NCBI GenBank assembly: GCA_964036195.1
Contig: OZ038453.1
Location: forward strand, 124,001 to 188,000
Reading direction: 5' to 3'
Source: Sphaerolaimus hirsutus
Taxonomy: Eukaryota > Nematoda > Chromadorea > Monhysterida > Sphaerolaimidae
Length of the DNA: 64,000 bases
Shown piece after piece: positions 12,198 to 23,850 of the stretch. A program made the translations under genes and the position numbers. The notes under the pieces are model-generated. The model did not search any database. It had not been told where the DNA came from and worked only from the letters and a program-made list of their open reading frames with translations. How positions within the stretch are numbered: the stretch's first letter is position 1; each line of letters begins with the position of its first letter.

Positions 12198-12392
12198 GGG
12201 GGCAGTCCCAAGCCCTGTAAAGTGTAAAGTAAAGTGTCAAATGCAAAGTCAAATGCAAAGTAAACTGGCAATCAAAACAAAAAGAAAAGATTTTATTACT
12301 GAACTTTGCATGGCAATCGACACTTTACTGTGCATGTGACTTTACACTTGACACTTTACTTTACACTTTACAAGGCTTGGCACTGCGCCCAG
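12198..12392. mobile_element. D-family hairpin element D5
   Basis: GGGGGCAGTCCCAAGCCCTG start and AAGGCTTGGCACTGCGCCC end, with the TGTAAAGTG/CACTTTACA hairpin and the same AAAAGAAAAG loop as D2. Confidence 0.7.
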
Positions 12393-12499
12393 TGAGCTCA
12401 CAACGAGGCCCAGGCGGCGGCAGAGAGTTGCTGGGCGAACTGGCAGCAGTGCATTCCGCAACAATATCTCGCAGTTTCCCAATCGGAGCACCTGCGACA

Positions 12500-12862
12500 C
12501 GCAGCCAGTTTTGCATTAAGCTGAGATTAGAGCTCAGCGTGATATTGATGTAAAATGACAACGTAAAATTAATTACATGAGTGTGGATGATGCTAGAGGT
12601 CTACAATTTTTATGGATAATATATTAATCGATATCTCAATCGTGTCTGATACTGAGTATTATCAGCTACAGCTAGAACGAATTGAAAAATTCATTTTTTT
12701 CATGTTACGTCATCATTTTACGTTAGGGAACAAATTATACATTTCATGTTAATGATTGCATTCAACCATTGACATAAAATGTACACTTTGTTCCCTGAAG
12801 TAAAATGATGACGTAAAATGTAAAAATTGAATGTTTCAATTCGCTCTAGCTGTGGCTGATCC
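12500..12862. repeat. Repeat Z2 (inverted copy of Z1)
   Basis: Shares with Z1 the GGGAAC...GTTCCCTGAAGTAAAATGATG hairpin, CTCTAGCTGTGGCTGAT and AGCTGAGATTAGAGCTCAGC parts. Confidence 0.6.
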
Positions 12863-12867
12863 TCGAT

Positions 12868-13256
12868 TGACCCCCCCCCCCGCTCTCGAGACCACTACAA
12901 AACAATCACCCCCTCGAAATACCCCCCCCCCCCAGATTGAGTGTAAAGAGAACGTACATGACAAATACTGCAGTTTGTGTTCTGCGTAGTGCAGAACACA
13001 CGTTAAAACAGTGTCGGAATCAAGTTAGAACAGTGTTTATACCATCTACGTACTAATATTAGTCTACAGGAGTCTACACATGTCAGTTATTGATGCATTT
13101 TTCTACCCCAGCGCACATCACAAACAACGATTTTGTACTATGATTTCAAAAAAACTTCTGGCGAAATAATCACCCCCCCTCGAAATACCCCCCCCCTTTC
13201 GGGAGCACTATGAAACAATCACCCCCCGGGGGGTATTTCGAGGAAATAGATACGGT
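12868..13256. mobile_element. H-family element H4
   Basis: C-rich left part (CCCCCTCGAAATACCCCCC), a central 200 bp segment with CAGAACACACGTTAAAAC and GTACATGACAAATAC, and right end CGAGGAAATAGATACGGTA. The same central segment recurs in the H copies at 24426, 27005 and 32914. Confidence 0.65.
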
Positions 13257-13310
13257 AACATAGAAAACATCACATTTAGGTACGTACAAATATAAAAATA
13301 ACAATTTCAC

Positions 13311-13632
13311 ATAAATACCCTACATCCTCAAATAAGTCCCCTAGTGAGTTATTTTTCATCAGAAGTTTTTGAGGGGGGAGTTATTCGAGGGGGGAGTTAT
13401 TTTTGTCTCAGAAACTTAATTCGTTGTATGGATGCGGTCTGTAAAGTCATGTAATTCAGGTATTTAACTGTCGAACAACGATAAAACAATTCAAAAAGCA
13501 TACCATAAATCCCTTTGAAAGAGTCCCCCTTGAACAACTTCCCTTGAATAACTGTCCCCTCAAATAGATCCTCAGTAAACAGACTAAGAAGAGGAAAAAT
13601 ACCGTCCCCCTTGAATAAATTCCTCTTATTTG
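13311..13632. repeat. H-family fragments
   Basis: CCTCAAATAAGTCCCC and GAGGGGGGAGTTATTC blocks at 13320-13400 and CCTTGAATAACTGTCCCC at 13540-13625. Partial copies with no clear ends. Confidence 0.45.
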
Positions 13633-14449
13633 CAAAGTTGTTAAAAGGTACGTACGTTTACTCGAAAAATACGCGTACACGAGTACGCGGTAAATATGTT
13701 TACATATACTTTTTTTAAAGTAACATACTCACGTGTACGCGTATGTTTTTGAAGCATACGCGTAAAGAAAACGTATTTCTGTGAAGTCAATGTGGGACAT
13801 ATTTATAAGGTGACTACACTGCAATGTACTCTATTTCCTCAAAATACCCCTCGAAATTGTTTCATAGTGTTAATTTTGAGGGGGGGGGGGTTAAACAAGG
13901 GTATTTCGAGGGGGGTTTATTACTTCGCCAGAATGTTTTGGAACTATCAGTGTTCGTTGTTTGTCATGTACGCTGAGGTAGAAAATATTCACCATGTACA
14001 AGAGTAGACCTATGTATTTATAGAGTTACCTATATAAGTATGTAGGTATTTATGTAAATATAGATGGTATAAAAACCCTGTTCTAACGCGACTCCGTCAT
14101 TGTTTTAACGTGTGTTCTGCTTTTGACAGAACACAAACTGAAGGTTTTGTTATTTACGTCCTTTTTCACTCAATTTGGGAGGGGGGGGGGGTTCGGCGGG
14201 GGTCTATTAGGTAATTCGTAGTGGCCATTTTGAGTGGGGTACTTCGAAAACGTACACAGTTCTACATATTCTATGAAGAAAAGTGCTCGCTTTTGCAATT
14301 TACTGGGAATAAATTTTGTACTCGCATTTACGCGTACGTACGAGTAAAATAAAAGTATTTTACGTTTTCTATACTTTTTGATGAGTAAAATAAAAATACT
14401 TTACGTTTACATATACTTTAAAAAAAGTTCTGTAATTCTAACAACTCTG
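13633..14449. mobile_element. hAT-like element C4 (contains an H element)
   Basis: Ends CAAAGTTGTTAAAAGG and TAACAACTCTG; perfect 8 bp duplication CTTATTTG. An H element occupies about 13830-14245. C5 at 57967 has the same H at the same internal position. Confidence 0.85.
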
Positions 14450-14641
14450 CTTATTTGATGAGTGCAATTTGCACCGCAACTAGCTACACCCTGTTTAGTT
14501 ACATTTATTACCTAATTGTTGTGTATGTAAAAGCCTACTCTTTACTATGATTCTTTACAGAAAAAAATCAACCCCACCCATCAAATAAGCCCACCCCCTC
14601 GAATTGACCCCAACAATATTTGGTGGCGAAAAATAACCCCC

Positions 14642-15138
14642 CATAGTTGTTAAAACGTATTTACGTTTACTCAAAAAGTACGTATACTCGAGTACTGAGT
14701 AAATACGTTTACGTATACTTTGAAAAAGTTCCTGTACTTGCTTTTACATATACTTTTTGAAAGTACTCGAGTACAGAAAACGTATTTCAAATAGGCGTGT
14801 TATAGGCTTTTTCAAGATATAGATGGGAAAATGGAGGGAAAGCGAAAAATAGGAAAAAATACCAAAAATAGCTGAAAATAGGCAAATAACACATGAACTA
14901 GTGAATTTGAAGGTTAAAATAATCAAAACGGTATTGAAATTGGTGATTTTTCGTGAAAATTCTTGAAAAATACTCACTTTTACGTTTTCTGGAGGTAAAA
15001 AGTACTTTAAGCATGTTTACTCATGAGTAAAAGTAAAAAAATTAACTTTACGTTTTCTGTACTCAGGGGGTGAGTAAAAAATAAATACTTTACGTTTACG
15101 TTTACTTTGAAAAAAGTTCGGTACTTTGAACAACTCTG
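14642..15138. mobile_element. hAT-like element C7
   Basis: Ends CATAGTTGTTAAAACG and GAACAACTCTG. Uninterrupted family C copy with the ACTTTTACGTTTTCT and CTCAGGGGGTGAGTA segments. The flanks are H-type C runs, so the target duplication is not readable. Confidence 0.7.
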
Positions 15139-15681
15139 CCCCCCCCCCCCCTCGGGGTTAGGTGTATTTCGAGGTAAAAAAATAATCTCTCGACCAACGA
15201 TGGAAAAAACACAGAAATTGAACACAGAAACTCATTGAGTTTCTGTGTTTTTGTTTTACACAGAAACACGGAAACTCACAAATTTTGAAAAACTCAAAAC
15301 TCAAATGAGTTTTTTTTTTGGAGAACACAGAAACACAGAAACACGGAAATACAGAAAAGTTTTTTGAGTTTTTGTGTTGTTTTTTTTCGGCGAAGCGGTT
15401 GAATGCACATTAATTCAGTTAAACTAAACAAGATAAGATAAGCATTATAGTATGTAAATATTTATGTACATAATGTATTCATATTTTATAATGGTACAAA
15501 AAAAAAATTCAAGATGGTATGCACATCTCATGGTGGATTTGACAATCTAAGTTTCGACATTTAAGTATACCTTATTACCTTGAATTAACCCCCCCCCCCT
15601 TGAATTAACTCCCCTCAAAATGGACTGGTGAAATAATAAGCCCCGTCCCTCCCTCGAAATAGCCCCCTCCAGGATGATGTA

Positions 15682-16234
15682 CAGGGGTGGGCATCTTCAG
15701 TTACCGCTGGAAAAACGCGATAGCTTGAGCTACAGTTGAGCTATCACAATGAAATTTTAACACAATAGAGTAGACTCCATAGGACACCTATGCTGAAGTT
15801 TGCAACCCAAACGGCCACAGTTTGGAAGAGTTGTGGAACACACAGTTTTTAGTGTAATTTTGTGACTTCACCTCCCTTATCTCGGGACTGGGGGACTATT
15901 CGAGTAAAAAAAGAATTTGGTAGTAGGCGCGACCACAACTTACTCAAAGGGCATCAAAATCGGCCGATGTACGACAGAATGGGACGACACCAACGACCGA
16001 TGCCCCCCCCTCAAATGCCACCCTCGATTTATCCTATGGGTGACGCCAAGTCACAAAATTACACTAAAAACCGTGTGTTCCACAATTCACCCAAAATGTG
16101 GCCGTTTGGGTTGCAAACTTCAGAATAGGTGTCCTATGGAGTCTACTCCATTGTGTTAAAATTTCATTCCGATAGCTCAACCGTAGCTCAATCCATCGCA
16201 TTTTCCCAGCGGTAACTGAAGATGCCCACCCCTG
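15682..16234. mobile_element. Palindromic element I1
   Basis: Long inverted repeats starting CAGGGGTGGGCATCTTCAGT, flanked by TA. Arms of about 180 bp, spacer with GACGACACCAACGACCG. Related to I2 in the other orientation. Confidence 0.82.
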
Positions 16235-16340
16235 TACATCATGTATCCAATGTACATGATGTATTTATAACTGCTAATTTGCATCGCAGCTACACATAGA
16301 CTGTACTGGGTTGTGTAGCTATCTACATGTTTATTTCAAA

Positions 16341-16781
16341 CAGGGACGTATCCAGGATTTTGGAGCGGGGGGGCTGCTTGTTTACGGGACCCTGTGAACG
16401 GGGGGGGGCTCAGCCCCCCCCTAAATTTTTACCTATGGGGTGACGGAATGGCCCCAGGGCGCTGGCGCCATTAGTAGACGCCACGCCATGGCGCCATTGG
16501 CGTTGGCGCCAGCGCCATAAACGCTGTATATGTATGTAAATATACATACAAATACAGCGATAAACACAACGTTGAGCGAATTTCAGAGGAAATGCGGCGA
16601 CAGGGGTCAAAATGGTGATATTCCTTATGCCATTTAGAACAATGCGCGTGCGCGCAAAATTTTTTGCATTGCACCTTGCAAAATGGTACTGAAGGTCGCA
16701 TTTTACCGTGATTTTTAGGTCTCACCCCGGGAACGGGGGGGGCTGCAGCCCCCCCCCCCGCCCCCCCTGGATACGTACTTG
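16341..16781. mobile_element. hAT-like element J
   Basis: Ends CAGGGACGTATCCAGG and CCTGGATACGTACTTG; perfect 8 bp duplication ATTTCAAA. G-run and C-run inner parts (GGGGGGGCTGCAGCCCCC). An E-family GGCGCC fragment (16457-16520) lies inside. Confidence 0.88.
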
Positions 16782-16789
16782 ATTTCAAA

Positions 16790-17090
16790 TATATCTGTTT
16801 GTACGCATTTATAACCTGTTTTGGGTACGTAAATGCCTACTATTTTCTATGATCCTTACAAAACTTTCTGACAAAATAAAATGCCATGGGGGTATTTCAA
16901 GGTAATATGATAGTTGTAGTTCAAATCAATTCCGTAGTCTTCCGTACAGTGCACATCCATTGAAGAATTTTGGAGTACTGTGTAAATTGTCATTTCTGGG
17001 CATTTTGTTGATGGTGTTGTGATGTCCTCATTGTGGACACTTTTATGGACTTTTTTGACACTTGAATGAATACACAAATGTTATGTGGGG
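16790..17090. other. G1 interior, no gene seen
   Basis: AT-rich, no exon with good splice sites; includes a TATTTCAAGGTAATATGA H remnant and GACTTTTTTGACACTTGAATG, also found in G3. Confidence 0.4.
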
Positions 17091-17842
17091 GTTAAAACAT
17101 GTGCAAAACCAATATTTTATAAGAAAACCACTGTTTCCAGATCAAAATGCTGTAAATCAAAGTTTTTTTGGGGAAAACTCAGAAATTTTTTGGAAAAAAC
17201 TCGAGTTTTTTTAGAAAAAACTAAAAAAACTTGAGTTTTTACAAAAAACACAGAAATAAAAACAGAGTTACTCAAGCTTTTTTCAAGAAAAAACTCAAAA
17301 CACAGGTATTCATTTTTGAAAAACTCAAAACACAGAAAGTGTTTTTTTTGGAGAACTTACCCATCGTTGCTTTCGACACGGGGTAAGCTGATTTGTATCT
17401 GGAACTGAATCAATAAGTAGTATGAAGTTAAAATGTGAAACACACGTCCAATGCAGCATGCTGACGTTGTACTTGGAGGTGCCATGGTACCCAGTGACTA
17501 TGACATTGTGCCAATTTCTGTGCTCTTTCTCCAGTCTGAATGTACATTCGTGGTGCATCTACATGGGTGTCGGGTATTTAGGTATAGTAAGCATTGTAGG
17601 CTTGTATTTTTATGATTTAACTGTGTATTACACCTTTGCTTGCACTCGCAGGGGCCAGCCCCTATAACGATGGCAAACAAGAGTGAAAAAAACTGGATAA
17701 AAATGTTTTTGGATTTTTTTAGAATTATTTGAACCTTTCCAATTATTATTTCAGCCGCATGCATTGAAACAATTCCTTTGGGTAAAAACCGGCATTTAAA
17801 AAAATCGTGTTTTCAGCAAAAACACAGAAATGAAAGACGAGT

Positions 17843-18060
17843 ACCGTATTACCTCGAATTAACCCCCCCCCCCCTTGAATTACCCCCCCCTTGAATTAAC
17901 GCCCCTCGAAATTAATACCCCCCCCCCTAAAATTCGGCTGAGGAAATAATAAACCGCCCCTCGAAGTACCCCCCTAAAATTGAGTGTAAAGAGAACGTAC
18001 ATGACAAATACCGCAGTTTGTGCTCTGTACAATAATGCGGAACACACGTTAAAACTGATC
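17843..18060. repeat. H-family fragment
   Basis: CCGTATTACCTCGAATTAACCCCC start, C runs, and the internal GAGAACGTACATGACAAATAC / AACACACGTTAAAAC segment of H4. Right end lost next to I2. Confidence 0.55.
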
Positions 18061-18096
18061 ATTGAGTGATGTTAGGGAAGGGTGTATGTGTATATA

Positions 18097-18658
18097 CAGG
18101 GGTGGGCATCTTCAGTTACCGCTGGAAAAACGCGATAGCTTGAGCTACGGTTGAGCTATCACAGTGAAATTTTAACACAATAGAGTAGACTCCATAGGAC
18201 ACCTATTCTGAAGTTTGCAACCCAAACGGCCACAGTTTGGAAGAGTTGTGGAACACACCGTTTTTAGTGTAATTTTGTGACTAGGCGTCACCCATAGGAT
18301 AAATCGAGGGTGGCATTTGAGGGGGGGGTCACCGGTCTTTGGTGTTGTCCCATTCTGTCGTACATTGGCCGATTTGGATGCCCTTTGAGTATGTTGGGGT
18401 TTGGGGTCGGGGCTACAACCAAATTCTTTGTTTTTCTCGAATAGTCCCCCAGTCCTGAGATAACGGGGGTCAAGTCACAAAATTACACTAAAAACTGTGT
18501 GTTCCACAACTCACCCAAAATGTGGCCGTTTGGGTTGCAAACTTCAGAATAGGTGTCCTATGGAGTCTACTCTATTGTGCTAAAATTTCACTGCGATAGC
18601 TCAATCGTAGCTCAAGCTATCGCGTTTTTCCAGCGGTAACTGAAAATGCCCATCCCTG
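18097..18658. mobile_element. Palindromic element I2
   Basis: Same inverted ends as I1, flanked by TA. The spacer is in the opposite orientation to I1. Ends 5 bp before G2. Confidence 0.82.
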
Positions 18659-18663
18659 TATAT

Positions 18664-19929
18664 CAACGATGGCAAAAACACACATATTAAATACAGAAAC
18701 TCATTGAGTTTCCGTGTTTTTGTTTAACACAGAAACACGGAAACTCAACAATTTTGAAAAACACGGAAACTCAAATGAGTTCTTTTTTGGAGAACACAGA
18801 AAGACGGAAACACAGAAAATACGGAAATGTTTTTCGAGCTTTTTTATCCAAGCAATTGAAGGCACAAGATTTGAACTGAGCAATGTGTGTATGTACATAC
18901 ATAAGGTATGCATGTACCGTAAATGCTCTATTAGGACGACCCCCCTCCAATAAAGCGACCTCTCCAATAGTATGACCCCCTTTGGCACATTGTGTAAGTA
19001 TTAAGCGACCTTCTCCAATAATCCGACCCCCTCCAATAATGCGACCCCCAAGAAGAATAAAAAACAAAAAACGGACGTTGAATATGATGTCGCAATGGTC
19101 GGACGCTGCTAATTCGGCAAACTTTACCCCAAATTTAGCAAATTTTGTGACTTTGTGGTGATTATTGCTGTACAATATTGCTTTACGATGCCATGCTCAT
19201 ACGAGTTAAGTGAACAGTTAAGTTGTTGAGGTGTCGAAAAATACAATGCGACCCTCTCCAATAAAGCGACCCCTCCAATAATGCGACCCCCAAAAATGTG
19301 CTGAAAACAATAAACCAACAGTCGCCTTATTGGAGCATTTACGGTATGTATAGCGTGTAAATATGTACATAGTATCCAAGTTTAACGATGAAATAAGTAT
19401 CCAAAAAAATAATGGTGTGCACATCTCCTGGTGGTTTTGACAATATTATGGAGTGTGATCGAAGTGTTGAGGAGTGTCCACCAGGGTCTGCTTGCTCACA
19501 CAATTGAGCTGAGGGCTCCTCACCTCCCCAGCTGTCAAAGGTAGTGGTCACCCATTTGGAACTACCTCCAGTGAACTAATGAAACTTTTCCAATACATGA
19601 CAAAACATATGCAAAACCAATATTTGTTAATAAAACCACTGCTTCAACAGTAAAATGCTGTAAAATGCAACTTTTTGTAAAACAACTCGTGTTTTTACCA
19701 AAAAAACTTGAGTTTTTTTATGAAAAAACTTATGTTTTTACTAAAAAACTTGAGTTTTTATCAAAAAACTTGAGTTTTTACCAAAAAACTCAAGTTTTTT
19801 CAAAAAACACCGAAATAAAACACAGAAACTCAAGTTTTTTTTGTGAAAAAAAATCAAAACACAGGTATTCATTTTTGAAAAACTCAAAATACAGAAAGTG
19901 TTTTTATTTTGAGAACTCACCCATCGTTG
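18664..19929. mobile_element. hAT-like element G2 with an H insertion
   Basis: Ends CAACGATGGCAAAAACAC and ACCCATCGTTG. Subterminal GAAACTCA/TGAGTTT palindromes. An H copy (18917-19345) sits in GTATGCATG|TA|TGTATAG; G3 has the same site empty. Confidence 0.75.
18919..19343. mobile_element. H-family element inside G2
   Basis: Inverted ends CCGTAAATGCTCTATTAGG and CTTATTGGAGCATTTACGG, flanked by TA. Interior CCCTCCAATAATGCGACCCC units. Empty site in G3 proves a TA target duplication. Confidence 0.82.
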
Positions 19930-19973
19930 ATAAATATACAGTTATATATGCCTATAACCACATATACATACCG

Positions 19974-20394
19974 TAAATCCTCGAATAAGTCCCCCCCCTT
20001 GAATAACTCCCCCCTCGAATAACTCCCCCTGTAAACTGACTGAGGAAAAAATAACTCCCCCCCTCGAATAACTCCCCCTTCTTTTATGGGTGGGAACGAA
20101 GTCCACGTATAAAAAACGTATGTATGTATATGTTCATTAAAAGCATTCTATATTTTGCAGTTTATGCACACTAGCATTGATTTTATTGCATGAATTACGG
20201 GATTTCTATTCTGTCTCACACGTTTATGCAGTCTACCTAACACCATTAAGATGATATACTGATCAAGTATTTTACTTAATATTCTGACGAAAAAATAACT
20301 CCCCCCTCGAATAACTCCCCCCCTCGAATAAGTCCTCCCTCAAAAAATTCTGAGGAAAAAATAGCTCCCCCGGGGACTTATTCGAGGATTTACG
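19974..20394. mobile_element. H-family element (CCGTAAATCC type)
   Basis: Inverted ends CCGTAAATCCTCGAATAAGT and ACTTATTCGAGGATTTACGG flanked by TA; tandem CCCCTCGAATAACTCC units on both sides of a 200 bp AT-rich spacer. Confidence 0.82.
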
Positions 20395-20579
20395 GTATAC
20401 GTAATTGTTTGATTTTTCTACGTCTGAGTATGGGGAATTTCTGAAAACTTCTGGCGAAACAATAGAACCCCCCTCGAATAACCCCCCCTCAAATGATCCC
20501 CCCTCAAATTTCGCTGGCGAAATAATTAACCCCCTGGGAGTATTTCGAGGTTATACGGTAACTCTAGTTGTATTGCAAA

Positions 20580-20670
20580 AAAACTAATAACACAGGTAAA
20601 ATATTCAATTGTGAAAAATTCAAAACACAGAAAATGCTTCTTTTAAAGAAAACTTACCCATCATTGACTA
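20580..20670. repeat. G-family end fragment
   Basis: AACACAGGTAAAATATTC ... GAAAACTTACCCATCATTG equals the right end of G1-G3. The left end is absent; H remnants at 20462-20563 precede it. Confidence 0.5.
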
Positions 20671-20844
20671 CCTACATTACATTTAGCTTTTGGATTTTAA
20701 ATCTCAGTCTATTACAATAAAATCACAAAAGGTTGCATTTTTATTGATCTATGATTTTCTGCAGGCCATAAAAATGTGAGAAGAGGGGATTTATGTAAGC
20801 AGGGGGTTATTCGAAAATAAATATATAGTGTGAAAAATTGTAAC

Positions 20845-21049
20845 CATTAGGTACTCATTCGAAAATTCGCATGTTTGGCATCCAAAAAAGTATTCATTGC
20901 CATCTCTGAGAAAACTTTTCTTTATAACAATCTTTTCGTCCAAATTTCCATCCTTGTATCTGATATTGTCCATAGCAGCGAATTTGAGCAGCTTTGTAGC
21001 AGATTTTCTCGTGCCAATTTTCAGTGTTGTTCCGGGTGAATAAGTGTTG
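20845..21049 (-). CDS. Second exon of the unrecognised secreted protein (3' end uncertain)
   Basis: Acceptor CGTTTCCAG; the first base completes AAC (Asn) from exon 1. It encodes about 68 residues, including YSPGTTLKIGTRKSATKLL, a Lys/Asp-rich middle, and a Cys pair in FFGCQTCEFS. No known domain is evident. I end it at ATG|GTTACA, a weak donor; the frame stays open 30 codons more to a TAA, so it could instead be the terminal exon. Neighbours are G/H elements on the 3' side and element Y on the 5' side of the gene. Confidence 0.5.
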
Positions 21050-21198
21050 CTGGAAACGTATTTACTCTATTCACTGGAAAAATTAAATAAGTCTACAAAA
21101 CTATGTTTGGAAAATACTTTTAAATGTCATACCTGTAATACTATATTTCACCAAAATAGCTTCTTTTCGCCAGCAAATTTGTATTGGACTGATTTATT

Positions 21199-21388
21199 AT
21201 ACTCCAGCGACAGTACACCTTACAATGAAATCTACCATATCCCATCTGAATAAAAGAACAAACATAAAAATGTCTTTCATAATATTTATCAAAGCAATTT
21301 GATAAATATGATTTAAAAAATTATGTTTGTTCTTTTATTCAGATGGGATATGGTAGATTTCATTGTGAGGTGAAATGTCGCTGGAGTA
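21199..21388. mobile_element. Palindromic element U (intron of the 21.6 kb gene)
   Basis: Inverted arms of about 75 bp (ACTCCAGCGACA ... TTCTTTTATTCAGATGGG), flanked by TA. Each arm contains an acceptor-like TTTTATTCAG facing outward. Confidence 0.78.
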
Positions 21389-21454
21389 TTCAAGAAATAC
21401 TATACTTCTAAAGATCATAGATGGCCAGATTAAAAACGTATAAAAACCACGTAC

Positions 21455-21609
21455 TTGCCAAACTTGGTCAAATTTGGATCAGCGTTCTCAAAAAACACTC
21501 TGTCAAAAACGTTGTCGGCGTATCCAACATCACACAGCAAACATATTATTAGGAAAAAACTTGTCACTTTATTTTGTGTGTTTTTAGTTGAGTTAAAGGA
21601 TTTTATCAT
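21455..21609 (-). CDS. Signal-peptide first exon of an unrecognised secreted protein
   Basis: ATG at 21609, with an in-frame TGA upstream, opens 51 codons. A basic/polar N-terminus (MIKSFNSTKNTQNK) is followed by a hydrophobic core (VTSFFLIICLLC) and a small-residue stretch ending in GYA, which looks like a signal peptide with cleavage near ADNVF. The frame reaches AA|GTACGT, a good donor, in phase 2. The next exon starts with one base, so the phases fit. The 405 nt intron contains the palindromic element U. I do not recognise the family; secretion is inferred from the signal peptide. Confidence 0.6.
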
Positions 21610-21823
21610 ATTGTAAAAAATTCAACAATGCAAAAATACAAGCTCAGTTTGGACGCAACACACATGTTGAATGAAATGAGGCAAAACTATAGAATTGCAT
21701 GTGTAAGTTCGATACACGGTGTCCTTTTGTAGCTGCACATCGGCCGCGTGCAAATTTGTAATGCGGAAACCGATAAAGCTGTAAATGTATCAAAGTAAAA
21801 GTAAAAGTATTCATACAGTGGGA

Positions 21824-22648
21824 CACAGTGAAAGGTAGCTCTCTGACAACTCTCCTACAACTCGCTTCCAACTAGCTGACAACAATTTGTTTACTGTTGG
21901 CAGCGAGTTGGAACATAGTTGTCAGCGAGTGGCAGCGAGTTGGAACACAGTTGTCAGCGAGTGGCAGAAAGTTGGGGTGCATTTTCCCAGCAGCTGCACA
22001 GCTGGCAGCGAGTTGTCAGCAAGTTGAATGTAATTTGCACCACATGCACTTTATGGAAGTGTGTACAAATCGTTTTGACCCATAAAATGTATAATCAAAC
22101 ATGAGTGCAGAAAATGAATGAATCTGAGTGAGACATAAAATCAATGCATCAAAACGTTGCTATTGGGTGGTGCACTTCTATTCCGCTAAAACGAATGAGC
22201 ATAATCAACAGACACATCACTTTGGTTGATATTCGACCAGTGTTTACATCGATCACATTGATAACAGTCCACACTTTCTACACTGAGGACATTTGTATGG
22301 TCATTTTTCCAGTTGTTATTCTCGATTTAGTCATTTGACATGATTTTTTGCTTTATCATTATGCATTTTATGTTTCCTCATTGCCTCAATTTTTACCAAA
22401 CTTTGCATTATATTGCATGTGTTTTACCATAATATTTCATCACCACCTTGTCAAAAGTGTTTTGGGTCAAATGAAGGCTGGAAATGTGTATTTTGGCAGC
22501 GAGTTGTCAGCCAGCTACCACATGCACCAAGTACATATGTCAGCGAGTTGTCAACAAGCTGCATTTTGTTTGTCAGCGAGCTGGCCCTATTTTTAGGCTT
22601 TGGCAAGCGAGTTGTCACCTAGTTGTCAGAGAGCTACCTTTCACTGTG
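21824..22648. mobile_element. Element Y
   Basis: Ends CACAGTGAAAGGTAGCTCTC and GAGAGCTACCTTTCACTGTG, 3 bp flanks GGA on both sides. Subterminal GGCAGCGAGTTGTCAGCGAG units; AT-rich middle with no transposase. CAC...GTG ends plus a 3 bp duplication fit a CACTA-type derivative. Confidence 0.75.
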
Positions 22649-22662
22649 GGATAATATGGCGC

Positions 22663-23072
22663 CATTCCATAACCGCTCCACAGTAGTGGTGGAAAAGTGC
22701 CAGAAAAAAGGCGTTAAGCCCTAATGGCGCCATGGCCCCTATTTGGAAAGAGCGCCAGACCAAGGCGGAAACTAAGCCAAGGGCGCCACGGAAAAGGTGC
22801 GCCTAGTTAACTCCGGTGTATACACCCTGCACGCGTGGTTCCCGCTGGAAGTGTGCCAACGATGGTTAGCGCGTGCGAGTTTCATAAAAAGATGACAAAA
22901 TTGATTGTTGTTATAATGTTATTCATTAACATATTCACATCGATGAATCTTTTTCATCTTTTTATCGCATGACTTAACAATCATTGGCATGCTTCCAACA
23001 CGAGACATAAATCAGTGCGACGGCAGAGTATCATGTACGCCGAGTATACCAATGGCGCCATTGCATCACTAC
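22663..23072. mobile_element. E-family element carrying T1
   Basis: GGCGCCATT ... CCAAGGCGG left part and ATGGCGCCATTGCATCACTA right end, split by T1. The left terminus is eroded. Confidence 0.5.
22819..23048. mobile_element. Palindromic element T1
   Basis: Inverted ends ATACACC/GGCGTACATGATACTC with GTGGTTCCCGCTGGAAG and CTTCCAACACGAGACATAAAT subterminal parts. A second copy (T2) lies at 58479. Confidence 0.6.
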
Positions 23073-23230
23073 TCATCAACAGTGTATTTTGAGCATACAA
23101 TCTACCCTGCTACCCACCATTTAACAACACTTCAGACCTTTCAAAAACCTCACACATGTAAAACTTGAGTGAGCCACCGTGTAAATCTAGTATCGTTCTT
23201 TGAGCAAGACTGCAGCGCAGTTGCAGGACT

Positions 23231-23850
23231 AGTGATGGAAAAAGCATCAGCACCGCGGCGCCAAGTGTGCACCGTGGCGTTTTTCCGAATCCCAGCGCCA
23301 AGTGCTAATGGCGCCATGCAACAACGGCGCCAAGCGCCAAAAGCTTGATGATGGCGACGAAAGTTCGAAAATTTGAAAACGTTTTTCAATTTTTGAATTT
23401 TTTGCACTTTTTGAATTCTTATTTCATTCCTGGAAAAAAACAGTTAAAAATTAATTTGTTGGACAAAAATCCTAGTAAAATGCGGAAACACATTTCAAAA
23501 CATCTGTTCAACATTGCATTTATTCCCAGCGGCAGAGAAAAATTGTGAAAATGAGTCTGCTGAAACAGCTTGGGATGCCGCAGTACGTAAAGAAGTGTTC
23601 AAGATTCACCAGAAAAAATTAAAAATACAAAATACCTAATGTGATGCAAATAAATTTGAAAAGTCGAAACCAAAAATTCTAATTTGGAAACTATGTTTAG
23701 AAAAATTTGAAACTCAAAAAGTCAGTTAAAAACACTTTAAAAAAACTCAAAATACTTTTTATCCATAGGGTTTGCCATCGTTACAATACCACCATGACGA
23801 TTTTGCGTTGGCGCCAGCGCCATGGCGCCACCATTCCATTACTAGTGATG
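23231..23850. mobile_element. E-family element with an F element inside
   Basis: Starts TAGTGATGGAAAAAGC, GGCGCC blocks at 23260-23340 and 23805-23835, ends CATTCCATTACTA. Between them is an F-type copy (about 23350-23785) with CGAAAATTTGAAAACG and GGTTTGCCATCGTT. Confidence 0.55.

Larger units (their letters stand above)
15195..17369. mobile_element. hAT-like element G1 carrying I1 and J
   Basis: Ends CAACGATGGAAAAAACAC and ACCCATCGTTG; 8 bp flanks CTCTCGAC/CTTTCGAC (7 of 8). Subterminal GAAACTCATTGAGTTTC palindromes and an interior with TGGTGGATTTGACAAT. Interrupted by H fragments (15577-15672), I1 and J. Confidence 0.78.

Noticed and set aside
21199-21388. Acceptor-like TTTTATTCAG followed by ATGGGATATGG on both strands, looking like a mirrored exon
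   Set aside because: It is the inverted arm of palindromic element U, not a duplicated exon.
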